A stretch of 64,000 bases of DNA from Molanna angustata (lineage: Eukaryota > Arthropoda > Insecta > Trichoptera > Molannidae): contig OY754977.1 of assembly GCA_963576475.1 (NCBI GenBank), positions 9,427,089-9,491,088 of the forward strand, read 5' to 3'. Positions 1-10,881 of this stretch are shown here, in pieces; the stretch's first letter is position 1; each line of letters starts with the position of its first letter. The notes under the pieces were generated by a model. That model saw only the letters and a list, made by a program, of their open reading frames with translations. It was not told the DNA's origin and made no database searches. Position numbers and translations under genes: made by a program.

Positions 1-149
1 TTATTACATTTGTTATATTAATCTCTTGTATTTAATATTTCATTGTGTTAAAAAAAATCAAGAAATGTCGTGATACAAATATATTTTTTTATATGTATAA
101 AACAGCTTATAATTAATTTGGCATATTAAAACTAAAATAATTATACAAC

Positions 150-670
150 AGTCGATGGGTGGAATTAGGGCTATGACATGAGTTTTGTGTGACCCAAAAA
201 TGCCAATTAAACTGAAAGGGAAAACATATCACACAATCGTCAGACCTGCGCTACTGTATGGCTCCGAATGTTGGACGATGTACAACACCTTCCATAGACA
301 ATTGGAAACTACAGAGATGCGTTTGCTAAGATGGTCAGCGGGAGTGTCTCTAGATGACAAAATAAAAATTTATACATTCGCGGAAGCTTAGCAGTGACGG
401 GCATTAACAATAAATTAGAAGAAAGACAATTGAGATGGTTTGGTCACATATTAAGAAGACCCGAGGATCACATTGTGAACCAGGCTATAGCCGTAGACGT
501 CCCCAACAAATAGGGGAAGAAAAATACATGGATGGCGCAAAGTAGTTCCCATTTGGTAAGACAAGAGGCGGCCCAGAACCGAAGAGTACAGCCTGAGGAC
601 GACGAGAGCTGACACAAACAGTCTTCACAAACGATTAGTTGGGAAGGGGCCAGGGAGAAGAAGAAGTCGA
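150..670 (+). pseudogene. LINE reverse transcriptase C-terminal fragment
   Basis: Decayed 3' end of a non-LTR retrotransposon. The frame from 185 reads PALLYGSECWT, then LRWSAGV. After a frame break near 390 it continues as IRGSLAVTGINNKLEERQLRW and RWFGHILRRPEDHIV. These motifs are typical of the region after the palm domain in RTE-like insect LINEs. The copy has at least one frameshift and later stops, and ends in a GAAGAAGAAG-type tail near 660. A related end lies at 55950-56190. The clade assignment is from recall of family motifs. Confidence 0.75.
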
Positions 671-719
671 TGGGAGGAATGATCTCTTAAAACTAGAAGT
701 GTTGAGTTTTACACAGTAA

Positions 720-1310
720 AAATATGTACCAATTACCTAATAAATATGATGTTCGTATCGGAGATCAAAAACTCGAGGGTGTAATAATGCTATCTTCGGG
801 ATTTCTACAGCACACACGGAAATCGAGATACACATTACCGATAAGGTATTTTGAAAAATCATTTCTTATTCAACGAGGTTTTGAGCCATCCACAAGAAGA
901 CTTGAATTTGTTGGTATAATTGATCCAATTTTGTATTTTCTTTGTTTTATCAACCGACATCAAGAAATGAGGAGATTATCAATTCGTCGTGATTTTTTTT
1001 ATACGTTCAGCGATAATTCTTTACCGCGTTGTCTCGTTTCAATGATCCATGGATGGTTCCATTTAAATTTGGTCATGCTTTGACGATGGGATCCTCAAGA
1101 AAATCACAAACACATAAATTTGCAGAGGCTACTGCCTGATGTATCGGCGTATAATTTTTTACCACCTCAACCGATTTCGATGATTATTTTTGTGTTGTGA
1201 AGGAATTTCTTCGGGGATAATTTTATATCAATTTTGTTCAGATCTTATGACGGGATCCATGACAAATAACGGAACTCTTCAGTACTTATTATACTCTGAC
1301 AAATCTCAGG
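720..1310 (+). repeat. interspersed repeat, 'ATCAATTCG...GGGATCCATGA' type, copy 1
   Basis: Shares words in the same order with 12315-12690: 'ttatcaattcg' plus a T run, 'cagcgataa..tctttacc', 'ccatttaaatttggtca', 'gatgggatcc'. No coding potential is convincing; the 119-codon frame here is a by-product. The text resembles a repeat common in insect intergenic DNA (recall). Confidence 0.5.
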
Positions 1311-1537
1311 CTTGGTTGTTTCAACAATACTGTCGGTAATAATATAGTTAAAATACATTGATTTCATACTAACTAATATACTACTAACTAAATACTAACT
1401 ACTTATTTAATTCTCCAATAAGAAGATTCCATAGATTGGGAAATAAATATGCCAATATAACTTACATTTTTGCAGATTCCCTAGCTAAGTACAAGCGATT
1501 ATTGTCAGACGTACATTTTTGTTGTGATAACTAATTA

Positions 1538-1807
1538 CCCCCTATTCAGTAACTATTATAACTAAAATAGTAACATACTAAAATTGTAGATTTTAAATTT
1601 ACGGTCTCATTTCAGCGTTATAAAATATCAACTTGGTACGTCTAATTCAGTAACTTTTTAAGAACGTTCCGGCCAATATAGGTACGTTCCTATTGCATTT
1701 AGTCCAAGTTGATATTTTATAACGCTGAAATAAGACCGTAAATCTAAAATCTACAATTTTAGAACGTTTCTAATTTAGTTCCAATGGTTACTGAATATGG
1801 GGGGGGG
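1538..1807. mobile_element. fold-back/MITE-like element with long inverted arms
   Basis: A C run (1538-1542) opens the element and a G run (1799-1807) closes it. The ends are inverted versions of CCCCCTATTCAGTAAC. Arms of about 57 bp (1580-1636 and 1704-1760) are near-perfect reverse complements around a ~67-bp middle. No clear TSD is seen, so the superfamily is left open. Confidence 0.6.
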
Positions 1808-1819
1808 TTGAATGGTTAC

Positions 1820-2066
1820 TGAATATTATTACTTAAGAATGTTATACCCACAATGTGTTTTTATTGTTTGTTGACTTTTATTATCTTTATTGATTAACTT
1901 GTGTCCTAATTGTAATTTGTGTTAATATTGAATTGTGTAGCTATGTACTTATTTTTAAAATATTTAGGAGTTTTTTTTTATTGTAATTTTAAAGTGTTTT
2001 TATATGTGTATTTGTATAATGGCGTGAAGCCGTATATGTTAAAAGTAAATAAAATTGTTCAAAATT
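1820..2066 (+). repeat. possible LINE 3' UTR remnant
   Basis: T-rich stretch ending in 'aagtaaataaaattg', the style of an A-rich LINE 3' end. It lacks an attached coding frame. Weak call. Confidence 0.25.
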
Positions 2067-2117
2067 GAGTCGTCTGATTGAATTGAATTTCAACGAAACA
2101 ACCAATTTATTTAAATT

Positions 2118-2190
2118 AAATAATTTGATTCCATAAAATTACTTAAACCTTGTATAAAGTAATTATATGGAATCAAATTATTTTAACTAT
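2118..2190. repeat. short inverted repeat (hairpin)
   Basis: Arms 'aatttgattccat..aattactt' and 'aagtaatt.atggaatcaaatt' face each other over about 20 bases. Likely part of a small MITE. Confidence 0.45.
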
Positions 2191-2520
2191 ACCTACTTTT
2201 AATTTAATCTTTGTTCGAGAAACACAGCCTTTGAGTCGGTAGGATACCTATTTGTTTTACCCGTATTCATGTAATCATCCATATTTTGGATGCGGATTTT
2301 AATATCTATTCTCTTATCTATTGATGTAGAGATTCACGTAAAAACATTATTACGAACATATAATTTGTATGTAGATTATGTGATTCTCTTGTTATAAAAT
2401 GTGTGGTGGTTTAGGAAGCTGTCGAAACAATAGATTCACCACCAAGCTATTCCATACCCTTACAATATATCCGTTCTTTGTACTGTGATTGAAATAAATT
2501 GTTATATAGTTTAGTCATTA

Positions 2521-2735
2521 ATTCATGGCACAGTTGGTTAGATATCTGACTGCTGAGCCAAAGGTCCCGGGTTCGATTCCCGGTGGAGACACAGTTTTTA
2601 ATTGTGTTTTCAGTCTGGATCTGTGAGACGATAAATATCGTAAGTCTCTAGAATGCGGCAACTTGTTATTGGGTGCGTGTTAAATTAATATTTGACATAG
2701 TACCTGTTAGTTGCCCGAGAAGCAATGTAAAATAA
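2521..2735 (+). repeat. tRNA-derived SINE, family B
   Basis: A-box-like TGGCACAGTTGG and B-box-like GGTTCGATTCC, 45-50 bases apart, show a tRNA-type Pol III promoter. The body carries 'gtctggatctgtgagacgat' and 'gcggcaacttgttattggg'. Reverse copies sit at 6690-6880 and 21600-21775. The cloverleaf is incomplete and three copies share the same non-tRNA body, so this is a SINE and not a tRNA gene. Confidence 0.75.
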
Positions 2736-2739
2736 AAAT

Positions 2740-2820
2740 TCAGTCATACCATCACGTCATATCGCGTCAATGTGGAGTAACCAGTGACAGGTGTGCATTA
2801 CCTTATATAACCTCGGGCCC
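2740..2820 (+). repeat. interspersed repeat with 'cataccatcacg' start
   Basis: 'cataccatcacgtcatat', 'tgtggagtaaccag' and 'aggtgtgcattacc' recur at 53905-54020. 'cataccatcacgtcatgt' also recurs at 18266. Probably the 3' UTR or tail of a LINE family. Confidence 0.5.
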
Positions 2821-3553
2821 CGTATCATAAAATATATATTCGAAAAACAAGTTTCCTACCTTATCGCCTACTTAATTTAGTTTACAAAAGTGTACAAATA
2901 ATACCCAAAAGGTGCCAGTATTGATTTTTAGCATCAATAAAGTAGCATATTTTTTAATGTGTCAAAATGTCATCATAAAACACAATTTTCTGATAATCAA
3001 CTGAATAATCAAATTTTATAAATCAATTTTTTTTAATGTGTAGTTGATTTTTTAAATGAATTGATATAGTTTTATTTCTAAAATGAATCAAACTTTGTAA
3101 GTGAGATATTTAAATTTATTCTTCCTTGGATATACGATTTTTTTTGAAAGCGAAAAAAAATGTTTTTTTCCCCCTATAAATTTTTTGAATATTACTTTTA
3201 CACAGAAATCAAAATTTTGCTACTATTAAAAATAACAAAAAAATCTTTGGCCCTAATGAGGATAAGGAAGCAACACACATCTGTGTATCCCTACACACCA
3301 GTTTCGTCTCAACTAAATAAGTAAAACATGCAGAACGGGTGGTGAATCTCATTGCTGAATTATGTGAGATGTTATTGTTACCTGTCGTATTTAGATTTTG
3401 ATTTAGACAAAATCGTGGGAAATTGGAGTGTCAGCACGAAGCAGATCTCATGACTCCGCAATATACGGGGATAAGGACCGAGGAAGAACTGCACGATATA
3501 GGGAGATGTATACATTAATAACATATCCATTTGTAATATTATCAATAGTCAGC
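2821..3553. other. AT-rich stretch without recognised gene
   Basis: Nothing coding is seen. 3240-3400 holds 'acacatctgtgtat..acacac' and 'ggtggtgaatctcatt', the reverse of text at 11370-11410, so it is part of an unnamed interspersed repeat. Confidence 0.4.
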
Positions 3554-3702
3554 TCCCCCCCCCCCTAGAAAACATGTCATTGAGCTCAAGAAAAGAAACA
3601 AGAAAAGGTAATTCAATGTATGGAAGTGACACTTGTCACATGACAGGCAACTGTCACTTTCATACATTGAGTTATCTTTTCTTGTTTCTTTTCTTGAGTT
3701 AA
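3554..3702. mobile_element. fold-back element, 'CTAG..TGTCATT' family, copy 1
   Basis: Arms of about 47 bp (3584-3631 and 3653-3699) are near-perfect reverse complements, with 'tcaatgtatggaagtgaca' near the hinge. The left end is a C run plus 'ctagaaaacatgtcatt'. A closely similar arm pair is at 24420-24544 inside a hAT element. Confidence 0.65.
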
Positions 3703-4563
3703 ATAATAATAATATTAAAATAATTATAATAAATATTTATTAGCTAAAATAAAATTCAAACAAAACATGTACAAAAGAAAACATTATTATAGCCAAAAGG
3801 CGGACTAGTTAATAAATTGACGTCTTCCAGTCAACCTAATTAAAATATATTTATATAAAAAAAACTTAAGTAAATGTAAAATAAACAACACAAAATATGA
3901 AAAAAAAATATGCATAGAGGGGTTGGGAAGGGAAAAGAAAGGGGCAGAGATAGTGGTAAGAAGGAAAATGCAGGGACAAGGGTAAGAAGGAGAAAAGAGT
4001 AAAAACAAGAGGGAAGAGAGATCAGAGCTTCAACAGGGGGGCTTCTTTTGTAGGGGAGCAGGTGTCATTAAGGCTTTCGACGAGGTACAGCGCATGCCCC
4101 ACCAAGGATTTGATTTCTGAATGGGTACTTGACTGATATTTGATTTGATGTGCCCTAGTGAAGGCGCCCTATTTTTTGTGATTTTCAATGATATGACAAA
4201 CTCACGTTTTGACACATTTGTTAATATGTCCGAAAGTAAAAACTCTGTGTACCTAATATTTTAGTCTGTGTTCATCCCACGCAGCATCCAAAGCCATTGG
4301 ACCGAGAAAGGGATGAACTTGGGGACTGACTATGTCTTTATCTGACGTTAGTCGATAGGAACAATAATACATATATTATAATATTCAACATGATAATACA
4401 TGGTCGTATTTCTGGATTGGTTCTTATTTACTTATATTATATATACCGTTTTCAAGTCTCGTGTTGGTTTTATGCTGTAAAAAAAACACTACTTTCTATT
4501 TTTGAGAACACAATGTTTATTTAAAAATAAATATCTCGAGTTAATTTTTCTACATGTTTTTTT
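3703..4563. other. AT-rich stretch without recognised gene
   Basis: Contains A/G-rich DNA (3900-4030). Short open frames on the minus strand show no family motif. Confidence 0.35.
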
Positions 4564-4564
4564 T

Positions 4565-4935
4565 GTCGGAATATTAATTTTCCGTCGGTTACATCATGTG
4601 TTATTATTAAAATACAAATTTTCCGTTGGTTACATTATGTGTTATTATTAAAATACTAATATTCCGTTAATTACATCATGTGTTATTATTAAAATACTAA
4701 TTTTCCGTCGGTTACATCATGTGTTATTATTAAAGTACCTACTAATATTCCGTTGATTAAATCATGTGTTATTATTAAAATACTAATATTCCGTTGATTA
4801 CATCATGTGTTATTATTAAAATACTAATATTCCGTTGATTACATCATGTGTTATTATTAAAATACTAATATTCCGTTGATTACATCTTGTGTTATTATTA
4901 AAATACTAATATTCCGTTGATAATTATTTTCAGTA
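4565..4935. repeat. 41-bp minisatellite, about 9 copies
   Basis: Unit core 'ttccgttgattacatcatg' plus 'tgttattattaaaatac', repeated every 41 bp (for example at 4748 and 4789). Early copies read 'cgtcggttac' or 'cgttggttac' and later ones 'cgttgattac', so divergence is directional along the array. Confidence 0.9.
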
Positions 4936-5762
4936 AGTTACATCATGTGTTTTTATGAAAATATCAGTTTTGTACCTACATTTTATTTTTTTCATTAGTG
5001 TTGTCATTTAAATAATACATTTTTATGAATTACATATTTATTGTTTACATTATTTAAACGAAACTGAAAATATTCAAAACTTAGAAATAAAGCCATAGAC
5101 ACAAAATACCTTTGTCTATAAAAAAACGCCTTTGCAATGTCCTGTTTTTTTTCTCACCAGGCGTTTCTCTTGACAGGAATGTTATTTAATATATGCATTT
5201 TGGTTACGGTTTCAACCCTCTCATTCGTGTATAGTTTTACCTACATTTATTTCAGTTTTACATTAGATATATTAATTTTAATTATGTTTTTTAAACACAC
5301 AATAATGCGGGTTATTAAGAAATACATTTTCAATAGATATATACTGTTGGTCTCGTGTTTATTTTTGTATCTTTGCTTAGGCCCCATATATTTGTTTCGT
5401 TCCACATAAAGATCGCGCAATTGAATGGACTCAATTCTCCTTGTGCAAATAGATGGAAGTTGAAATAAGAAACACATTAAGAGGTATGTTGAAGTGGAAG
5501 GTCCACAGTACACAGAGCGGAATGAAAGCTTCTTTCTCTCACACACACATACACACACTATCTATCTCACTCTTGCGTAGGCATGTAGATAAATATATAT
5601 TATGCCTCGTTTAGTTTTTGTTCAAGTTGGTACAGCACTGTTAACAACTCGGACAGTAGCGAATCATCTTGGCTTGCGAGCTGCTTTACATATTGAACGG
5701 AATAGAAACCTATAGTATTTATGTTTCCAGAATTTACCTTGTGGTACATTTTTAAAAAACAT

Positions 5763-5889
5763 TAATTACTTTGTTATAACCACTTTTTGAGTTATTTATA
5801 TTCGACCTGTTTCGAAGCGTATCGCTTCCTCGTCAGGACGGATAACAACTCAGTTGTTAACTCAAAAAGTGGTTATAACAAAGTAATTT
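5763..5889. mobile_element. fold-back element with hammerhead-ribozyme-like hinge
   Basis: Arms of about 30 bp ('aattactttgttataaccac' onward, and its reverse complement ending near 5889) flank a GC-richer hinge. On the minus strand the hinge reads CTGACGAG, one extra G pairing ambiguously, a 6-bp stem GAAGCG/CGCTTC with loop ATA, then GAAAC and AGGTC. That is the order of a hammerhead core. Outer pairs GTTAT/ATAAC and TC/GA could form helix I. Helix III would be very short, as described for hammerheads of Penelope-like elements. Activity is inference. Confidence 0.6.
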
Positions 5890-5949
5890 GTTTTTTTTTA
5901 AATGATTAGAGACCCTTTATATTTTTTGCGCGCTAGCTTGTTCAGATAG

Positions 5950-6480
5950 AACACTTGACGTCGATTGTCGGATGCACCTGAGGTTGTTAATTATGGCGCT
6001 TTTCACACCAATCTCACTGAAGGCTCGATGGCGACTCGTCACACGCGGCGAGGATCATCCAGCCAGCATCATTCAGTGGGTTTGGAAATCGAAGAAGTGA
6101 AAGTACTGTCTACGTGGTGTGGTCATTGTAAACCGCCAACACGAGTACTGAGGAGTGGAAGAGCCCCCCGACATGACTGGTGGGCAATGTCGGAAATGCA
6201 AAGACGGAAGCTCGCCATGCTGATGAGATTGGTGTACATGCTGATGAGCGTTGTGAAGGTTCCCTGTCGAGTCTCGTGTAACCGTGCACTGTTGGGTGGG
6301 AAACCCTCGTCATGACTGACGGGTCTCCACGATTTTGGTTGTACTCTTAGTGGTATGAAATATGCTTCATGGTAGCTTCTTGTTTTGTCCGACAAGCAGT
6401 TGCTCCGGGGATGAAAAGAGCTACAAGCTCTAAAAATTTCTCTATGGATTGGGGTAGGAGATTGCGAAATTCTCTTATGT
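5950..6480 (-). repeat. composite interspersed repeat, related to 9875-9990 and 17860-18240
   Basis: 5950-6060 shares 'gacgtcg..tgtcgga', 'cacctgaagttg'-like text and 'caatctcactgaa' with 9875-9990. 6110-6480 is a diverged reverse complement of 17860-18240: 'ttgtccgacaagcagttgctc', 'ggtatgaaatatgctt', 'catgactgacgggtctcc'. Overlapping frames on both strands are not convincing proteins. Confidence 0.5.
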
Positions 6481-6689
6481 CCCCTTTAGTTGTTGACTTG
6501 CTCTTGACTAAACACTAAACTGGTCTGGTGTAAACCTGGCATTATACGATATATTGTACGAGTAGAACATGGCAGTCTAATTCTCAGACAGGGTCGTAAA
6601 TCTTCAAGTACTGTCGTCGTATTTTTCATCTCGTTCTCCTCTCTCGTAGTCCTAATATGACCCAATACCAGGATATTTATTTATTACTT

Positions 6690-6885
6690 CTCGGCCAACA
6701 AAAATGTACTATGTGAAATATTATTTTAACACGCACCCAATAACAAGTCGCCACATTCTGGAAACATACGATATTAATCGTTTCACAGATCCAGACTTAA
6801 AACAATTAAAAATTGCGTACCATCGGGAATCGAACCCTGGACCTTTGGATCAGCAGTTAAATACCTAACAAATTCCATACCATAT
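6690..6885 (-). repeat. tRNA-derived SINE, family B, reverse copy
   Basis: Reverse complement of the 2521 family: 'cacgcacccaataacaagt', 'gtttcacagatccagactt', 'gggaatcgaaccctggacc'. Diverged; the A-box end is damaged. Confidence 0.7.
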
Positions 6886-7018
6886 TCTCTAGTCATTAGA
6901 ATTTGATACTTGGTGCTAAACACGATTATATTTTCCAACAGCATTTTAAAAATGCAATAATGTCATATATGGGTTATGCATTCGATTCGAGTTCATCGAA
7001 ACATCGGTCCCAACAAAA

Positions 7019-7390
7019 CGAATAATACACAAGCTGTTAGGGACACAGAGAGCTATGGATAGATAGTTGCTGGGTATTTCAATAAGGGACAGAATTCAAA
7101 ATGTCATGATAAGAGAAAGAACCAAAGTAGCCGATGTAGCGGAAAGGGTCGCTGGTCTGGGCATATTGCCAGATGCCAGGATTCACGATGGACCAAAAAG
7201 ATCGTAGAATGGCGACCGAGAACAAACCGAAGAGGTGTCGGCAGACCCCAGGGAAGGTGGTCTGATGACATCAAGAAATGTGCCGGAGGGAGATGGATGC
7301 AGTGTGCCCAAGACAGAGAGTTGTGGAGGATCAAGGGGAAGGCCTATGTCCAAAAATGGAAAAGAATAGACTAAAGAAGAAGAAGAAGCA
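7019..7390 (+). pseudogene. LINE reverse transcriptase C-terminal fragment
   Basis: Reads TQRAMDR, stop, LLGISIRDRI, then RERTKVADVAERVAGLGHIA, RGVGRPQGRWSDDIKKCAG and AQDRELWRIKGKAYVQKWK before a stop. It ends in a (GAA)n tail at 7374-7388. The order (TKV.DVA.R, GHIAR, GRP..RW.DDI, QDR..W) is typical of the C-terminus of RTE-like insect LINEs. The same family lies on the minus strand at 21970-22700. 5'-truncated with an in-frame stop. Confidence 0.8.
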
Positions 7391-7605
7391 CTAAACGCTC
7401 CTGTGTAGTTTCACGAATGCGTGCAATTTTCGGCAATGTTGGTACATCTGTATCAGTTAAGAAAACTAAATTGGAATGATCCTGAATCATTAAACGGCGC
7501 TATAGAAAGTATTATCAATTATTTTGCCATATATGCAAATTAGATTCCTCCAATCTCATATTTAAAACAAATTAAAAGCGATATTAAAATAACAATATTA
7601 GTTTT

Positions 7606-8636
7606 GCACTTTTAATTTTGTTTACACTGACAGCGTTTACTATGTAGAATTCCATTTTTAAAAAAAAAAAATTAAACACTTGTTTTTCTTTCTACATTTA
7701 TTTTTACTCTCCAGAACGACCGTTTCGCCTGGTGAAGGCCTTTTCAACTGGTGAAGTACATGGTGTGGTTTTTTCTTATATACTATTACATTAGATGGAA
7801 TTTATACAAAGCAAAAAAGGTGGGTGGTTGTTACAGTTTAAGAATTATATCCATTTCTAATCTCTTATTCTTACCTGAGAATTTGTACCTAATTGCAGCT
7901 GTGGGGAATTGTCATCTTTGGGATATACCCACATTTATTGCCTAGGTATCTACTTACTAAATATGAGAAAAAATACACGTTGAAATAATATCTTATATTA
8001 TGCATTAATTGCTTTGGGGTGGGTGGTTGTTACAGTTAAAATATTATATCTAGTCCTAAACAATTAGGTCGTGTTGCAGCTGTAGGGGATATTCATCTGT
8101 GGGATATACCCACTTTTGGCAATCTAGATACCCATTTACTGAATCTTATATGTTCAGTAAATGGGTATCTAGATTGCCAAAAGTGGGTATATCCCACAGA
8201 TGAATATCCCCTACAGCTGCAACACGACCTAATTGTTTAGGACTAGATATAATATTTTAACTGTAACAACCACCCACCCCAAAGCAATTAATGCATAATA
8301 TAAGATATTATTTCAACGTGTATTTTTTCTCATATTTAGTAAGTAGATACCTAGGCAATAAATGTGGGTATATCCCAAAGATGACAATTCCCCACAGCTG
8401 CAATTAGGTACAAATTCTCAGGTAAGAATAAGAGATTAGAAATGGATATAATTCTTAAACTGTAACAACCACCCACCTTTTTTGCTTTGTATAAATTCCA
8501 TCTAATGTAATAGTATATAAGAAAAAACCACACCATGTACTTCACCAGTTGAAAAGGCCTTCACCAGGCGAAACGGTCGTTCTGGAGAGTAAAAATAAAT
8601 GTAGAAAGAAAAACAAGTGTTTAATTTTTTTTTTTA
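7606..8636. mobile_element. ~1 kb near-perfect palindromic fold-back element with TSD
   Basis: Left arm (about 7657-8143) and right arm (about 8153-8639) are near-identical reverse complements with a loop of about 9 bases at 8144-8152. The same 64-codon frame therefore appears on both strands (7751-7945 and 8351-8545) and is not a gene. Flanks carry a 12-bp direct repeat AATATTAGTTTT (7594-7605 and 8637-8648). The left, non-palindromic lead 'gcacttttaa..tgtagaattccatt' matches the lead of the 41984 element. Each arm contains GAAACGGTC preceded by a GCC/GGC stem and TTGAAAAG, a decayed hammerhead-like core. Each arm also holds a diverged internal duplication around 'gtgggtggttgttacagtt'. Confidence 0.75.
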
Positions 8637-8649
8637 AATATTAGTTTTA

Positions 8650-9830
8650 TTACAACATATTGAAACATGACTTATTTTACACCAAAGATTTTTGTAGGTT
8701 TAAGAGAAATTCATTCTACCAAAATTATCAAAGAGGAAAGTAAAACCCACCCTATTTCGGAGAATATCCTGTTTTTAATTGATTAATTAATTAAATGCAT
8801 AGCAACACCAAATCAGTTTGTCACTTTGTGTACTCCACCCCCCTTATTCCCGATAAGCTATGGAAGTCCCTGTATATTATTAACGCCAGTTTGAAGGAAT
8901 AAAACCAATTAATTTCCATTAAATACACAGAAGAATAAACTTTTTTCAAAATTGTTTTGTAATCCAATATAAATTCATGAGAAAGTAACTTTTTCGCAAA
9001 GAAGTATTAGGGTAGCATAATGCACATAGTGGTGGGTGTATTATTGATCTCCATGGCTGGAATGGTAATGAATTCCCAAGGATATTATCTTGATAGGGAT
9101 CTGTTCATTAGCGTCGGCACGTGGCTGTAATATGATGATTACCATTTCTTTACTCGTATTCATTAAATTATATTATACGCTATAATACCATTACTCTCTA
9201 TGATATCCTATTACGACCATCTAATCGTTGTATGTCTCGTCATTTTCTGGTATCTAGGTAGTTACTTTACTGTTTAAATTCCTTATTTTTAGAATTTAAA
9301 TATAAATGTACTTTTTAAAAATGCAAATAGGTACAACCTATATGTCTCCTGTGAAATATAATAATAATTTGTATACTGCTAGCCCTATAACAGGTATACC
9401 TAGTTGGGCAGCATATATCTATTTTTAATGAAGCATATATAAATGGTGTGATTAATAAAAATAGTAATAAAGTTTCAAAATATTTTCAAAATTGATAGAA
9501 AAAAAAACAACCCATACTTGATCATAAGAATCTTTTTTCTAAATTTTGATCTTTACAGGTGGAACTGTTGATTTCAAAATATTCCTTAATGATCATGTGG
9601 ATGGATGTTTGACGTAATATGTAATATTATGCCCTCTTAAAACCAATACTGAAAGAATTGATGGTTTGAATTGTATTAAAAAAATCCGCTCACGTATTGT
9701 GAAAATGACGGAGCTGCGTCAGTCCTGAGAAATAAATGGACGACTCGACATTTGAGACTGGAACAAATAACACAGAAAGAAAGATTATGTTGAGCGGTAG
9801 AGAGATCCATACTGTGGCAATAGTCATCAG
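8650..9830. other. AT-rich intergenic stretch
   Basis: No coding frame, tRNA or clear repeat recognised. Scattered A/T runs only. Confidence 0.35.
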
Positions 9831-9874
9831 TTAATGTGTCTCGATATCCAGGTCAATGCCAGATCAGGGATGTG

Positions 9875-9990
9875 TTCAGATACGACGCTCGACGTCGGGC
9901 GTCAGATTCACCTGAAGTTGCAGATTATGGCGTTTTTCACAACAATCTCACTGAACGCTTTCGAGCGGCGTTTCATTCTGAACGCAGCAT
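9875..9990 (+). repeat. interspersed repeat related to 5950-6060
   Basis: Shares 'gacgtcgggcgtcagattcacctgaagttg' positions and 'caatctcactgaacgc' with 5950-6060. GC-richer than its surroundings. Could be the end of a DNA transposon; superfamily not shown. Confidence 0.4.
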
Positions 9991-10259
9991 CGGGCGTTTT
10001 AAATTTCGAATTTAATTTATCATACATGCCTCTATTTAGGTTATATTTACAATCGAAAGACAACAATTGGGCTGTGGAGTAAATAATAATCTCTGACCTT
10101 TTATTGGATATTTTTGAATGATATTTTTCTTAAATTAACCTCTTTGTGAATGCATATTGTCATCATAAATAATGTCAAGTGACATAATATATACCATAGA
10201 AACAAATAGATGTCATCATACCACAGATAAAATAAAAGTCAACAGATACTATAACTGAC

Positions 10260-10400
10260 AGAGCATTTTTCACCCGACAATTTTACCGAGCGTTTGGTGC
10301 GTACACTCGACGTTCAATCTGAACGCCACAGAGTGTCTTTCGAGTGTCACTAAGTACACTCGAAGTTTATTGTGAACGCAGCCCGGGCTGTTGTTCCTGA
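10260..10400. repeat. GC-rich possible transposon terminus
   Basis: Repeated 'cactcga' and 'gaacgc' words (tgcgtacactcgacgttc, cgagtgtcactaagtacact, gaacgcagcccgggctg) recall the sub-repeated termini of Harbinger-like elements. No partner end or TSD was found. Confidence 0.3.
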
Positions 10401-10599
10401 CGGGTCAAGGTAAGCTAAGCTGAGGTAAGTATCTAGGATTGCGTATATTGTACCCACTACACAGCTGGGAGAGGCTTAATGATCAAATTATGTAAGGACG
10501 TGCTTCACATTTTATTCGTTGCTTTCCTAATAAACTTTGAAAACATTTTTTAATTTTAAAGAATGAATATGTCCTTGTACAAAGGGGATACCAATATAA

Positions 10600-10660
10600 C
10601 TAGCGACATGTAACACATGAGACCCAACTGTCAATGGCGATAGTATGTTCTATTCTGAAT
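10600..10660 (-). mobile_element. Helentron/DINE-like 3' end fragment
   Basis: CTAG, then the hairpin 'catgtaacacatg' and 'acccaactgtcaatggcgata'. These match the 3' terminus of the family described at 13400, in reverse orientation and with several substitutions. The rest of the element is not recognisable. Confidence 0.6.
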
Positions 10661-10881
10661 CTGAATTTCAGTATATGAGAAATGTCAAAAAGTTGATTGA
10701 ATTTATACGGGACTCATTTCATCACACCGCGTGGAAAAATTCCTTTTATCCATAAAAAAGATGGATCGACGATATTATTCCGGTTGCGGGAAAGTGTTGG
10801 CTGGGGGAAGCACAGGACAGAGAGAGATGGAGTTCATTGGAAGATGTTTTGTTGAAGAATATAATGTAAGTATATGTTTAG

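Noticed and set aside
5965..6395. Overlapping frames of 90-116 codons on both strands
   Set aside because: They cover a diverged repeat with a partner at 17860-18240; no domain recognised and the frame is not kept in the partner.
7751..8545. Identical 64-codon frames on opposite strands
   Set aside because: Created by the palindrome; no motif and no start context.
9875..10400. One Harbinger element bounded by the two GC-rich patches
   Set aside because: The two patches are not clear inverted copies of each other and no 3-bp TSD could be matched.
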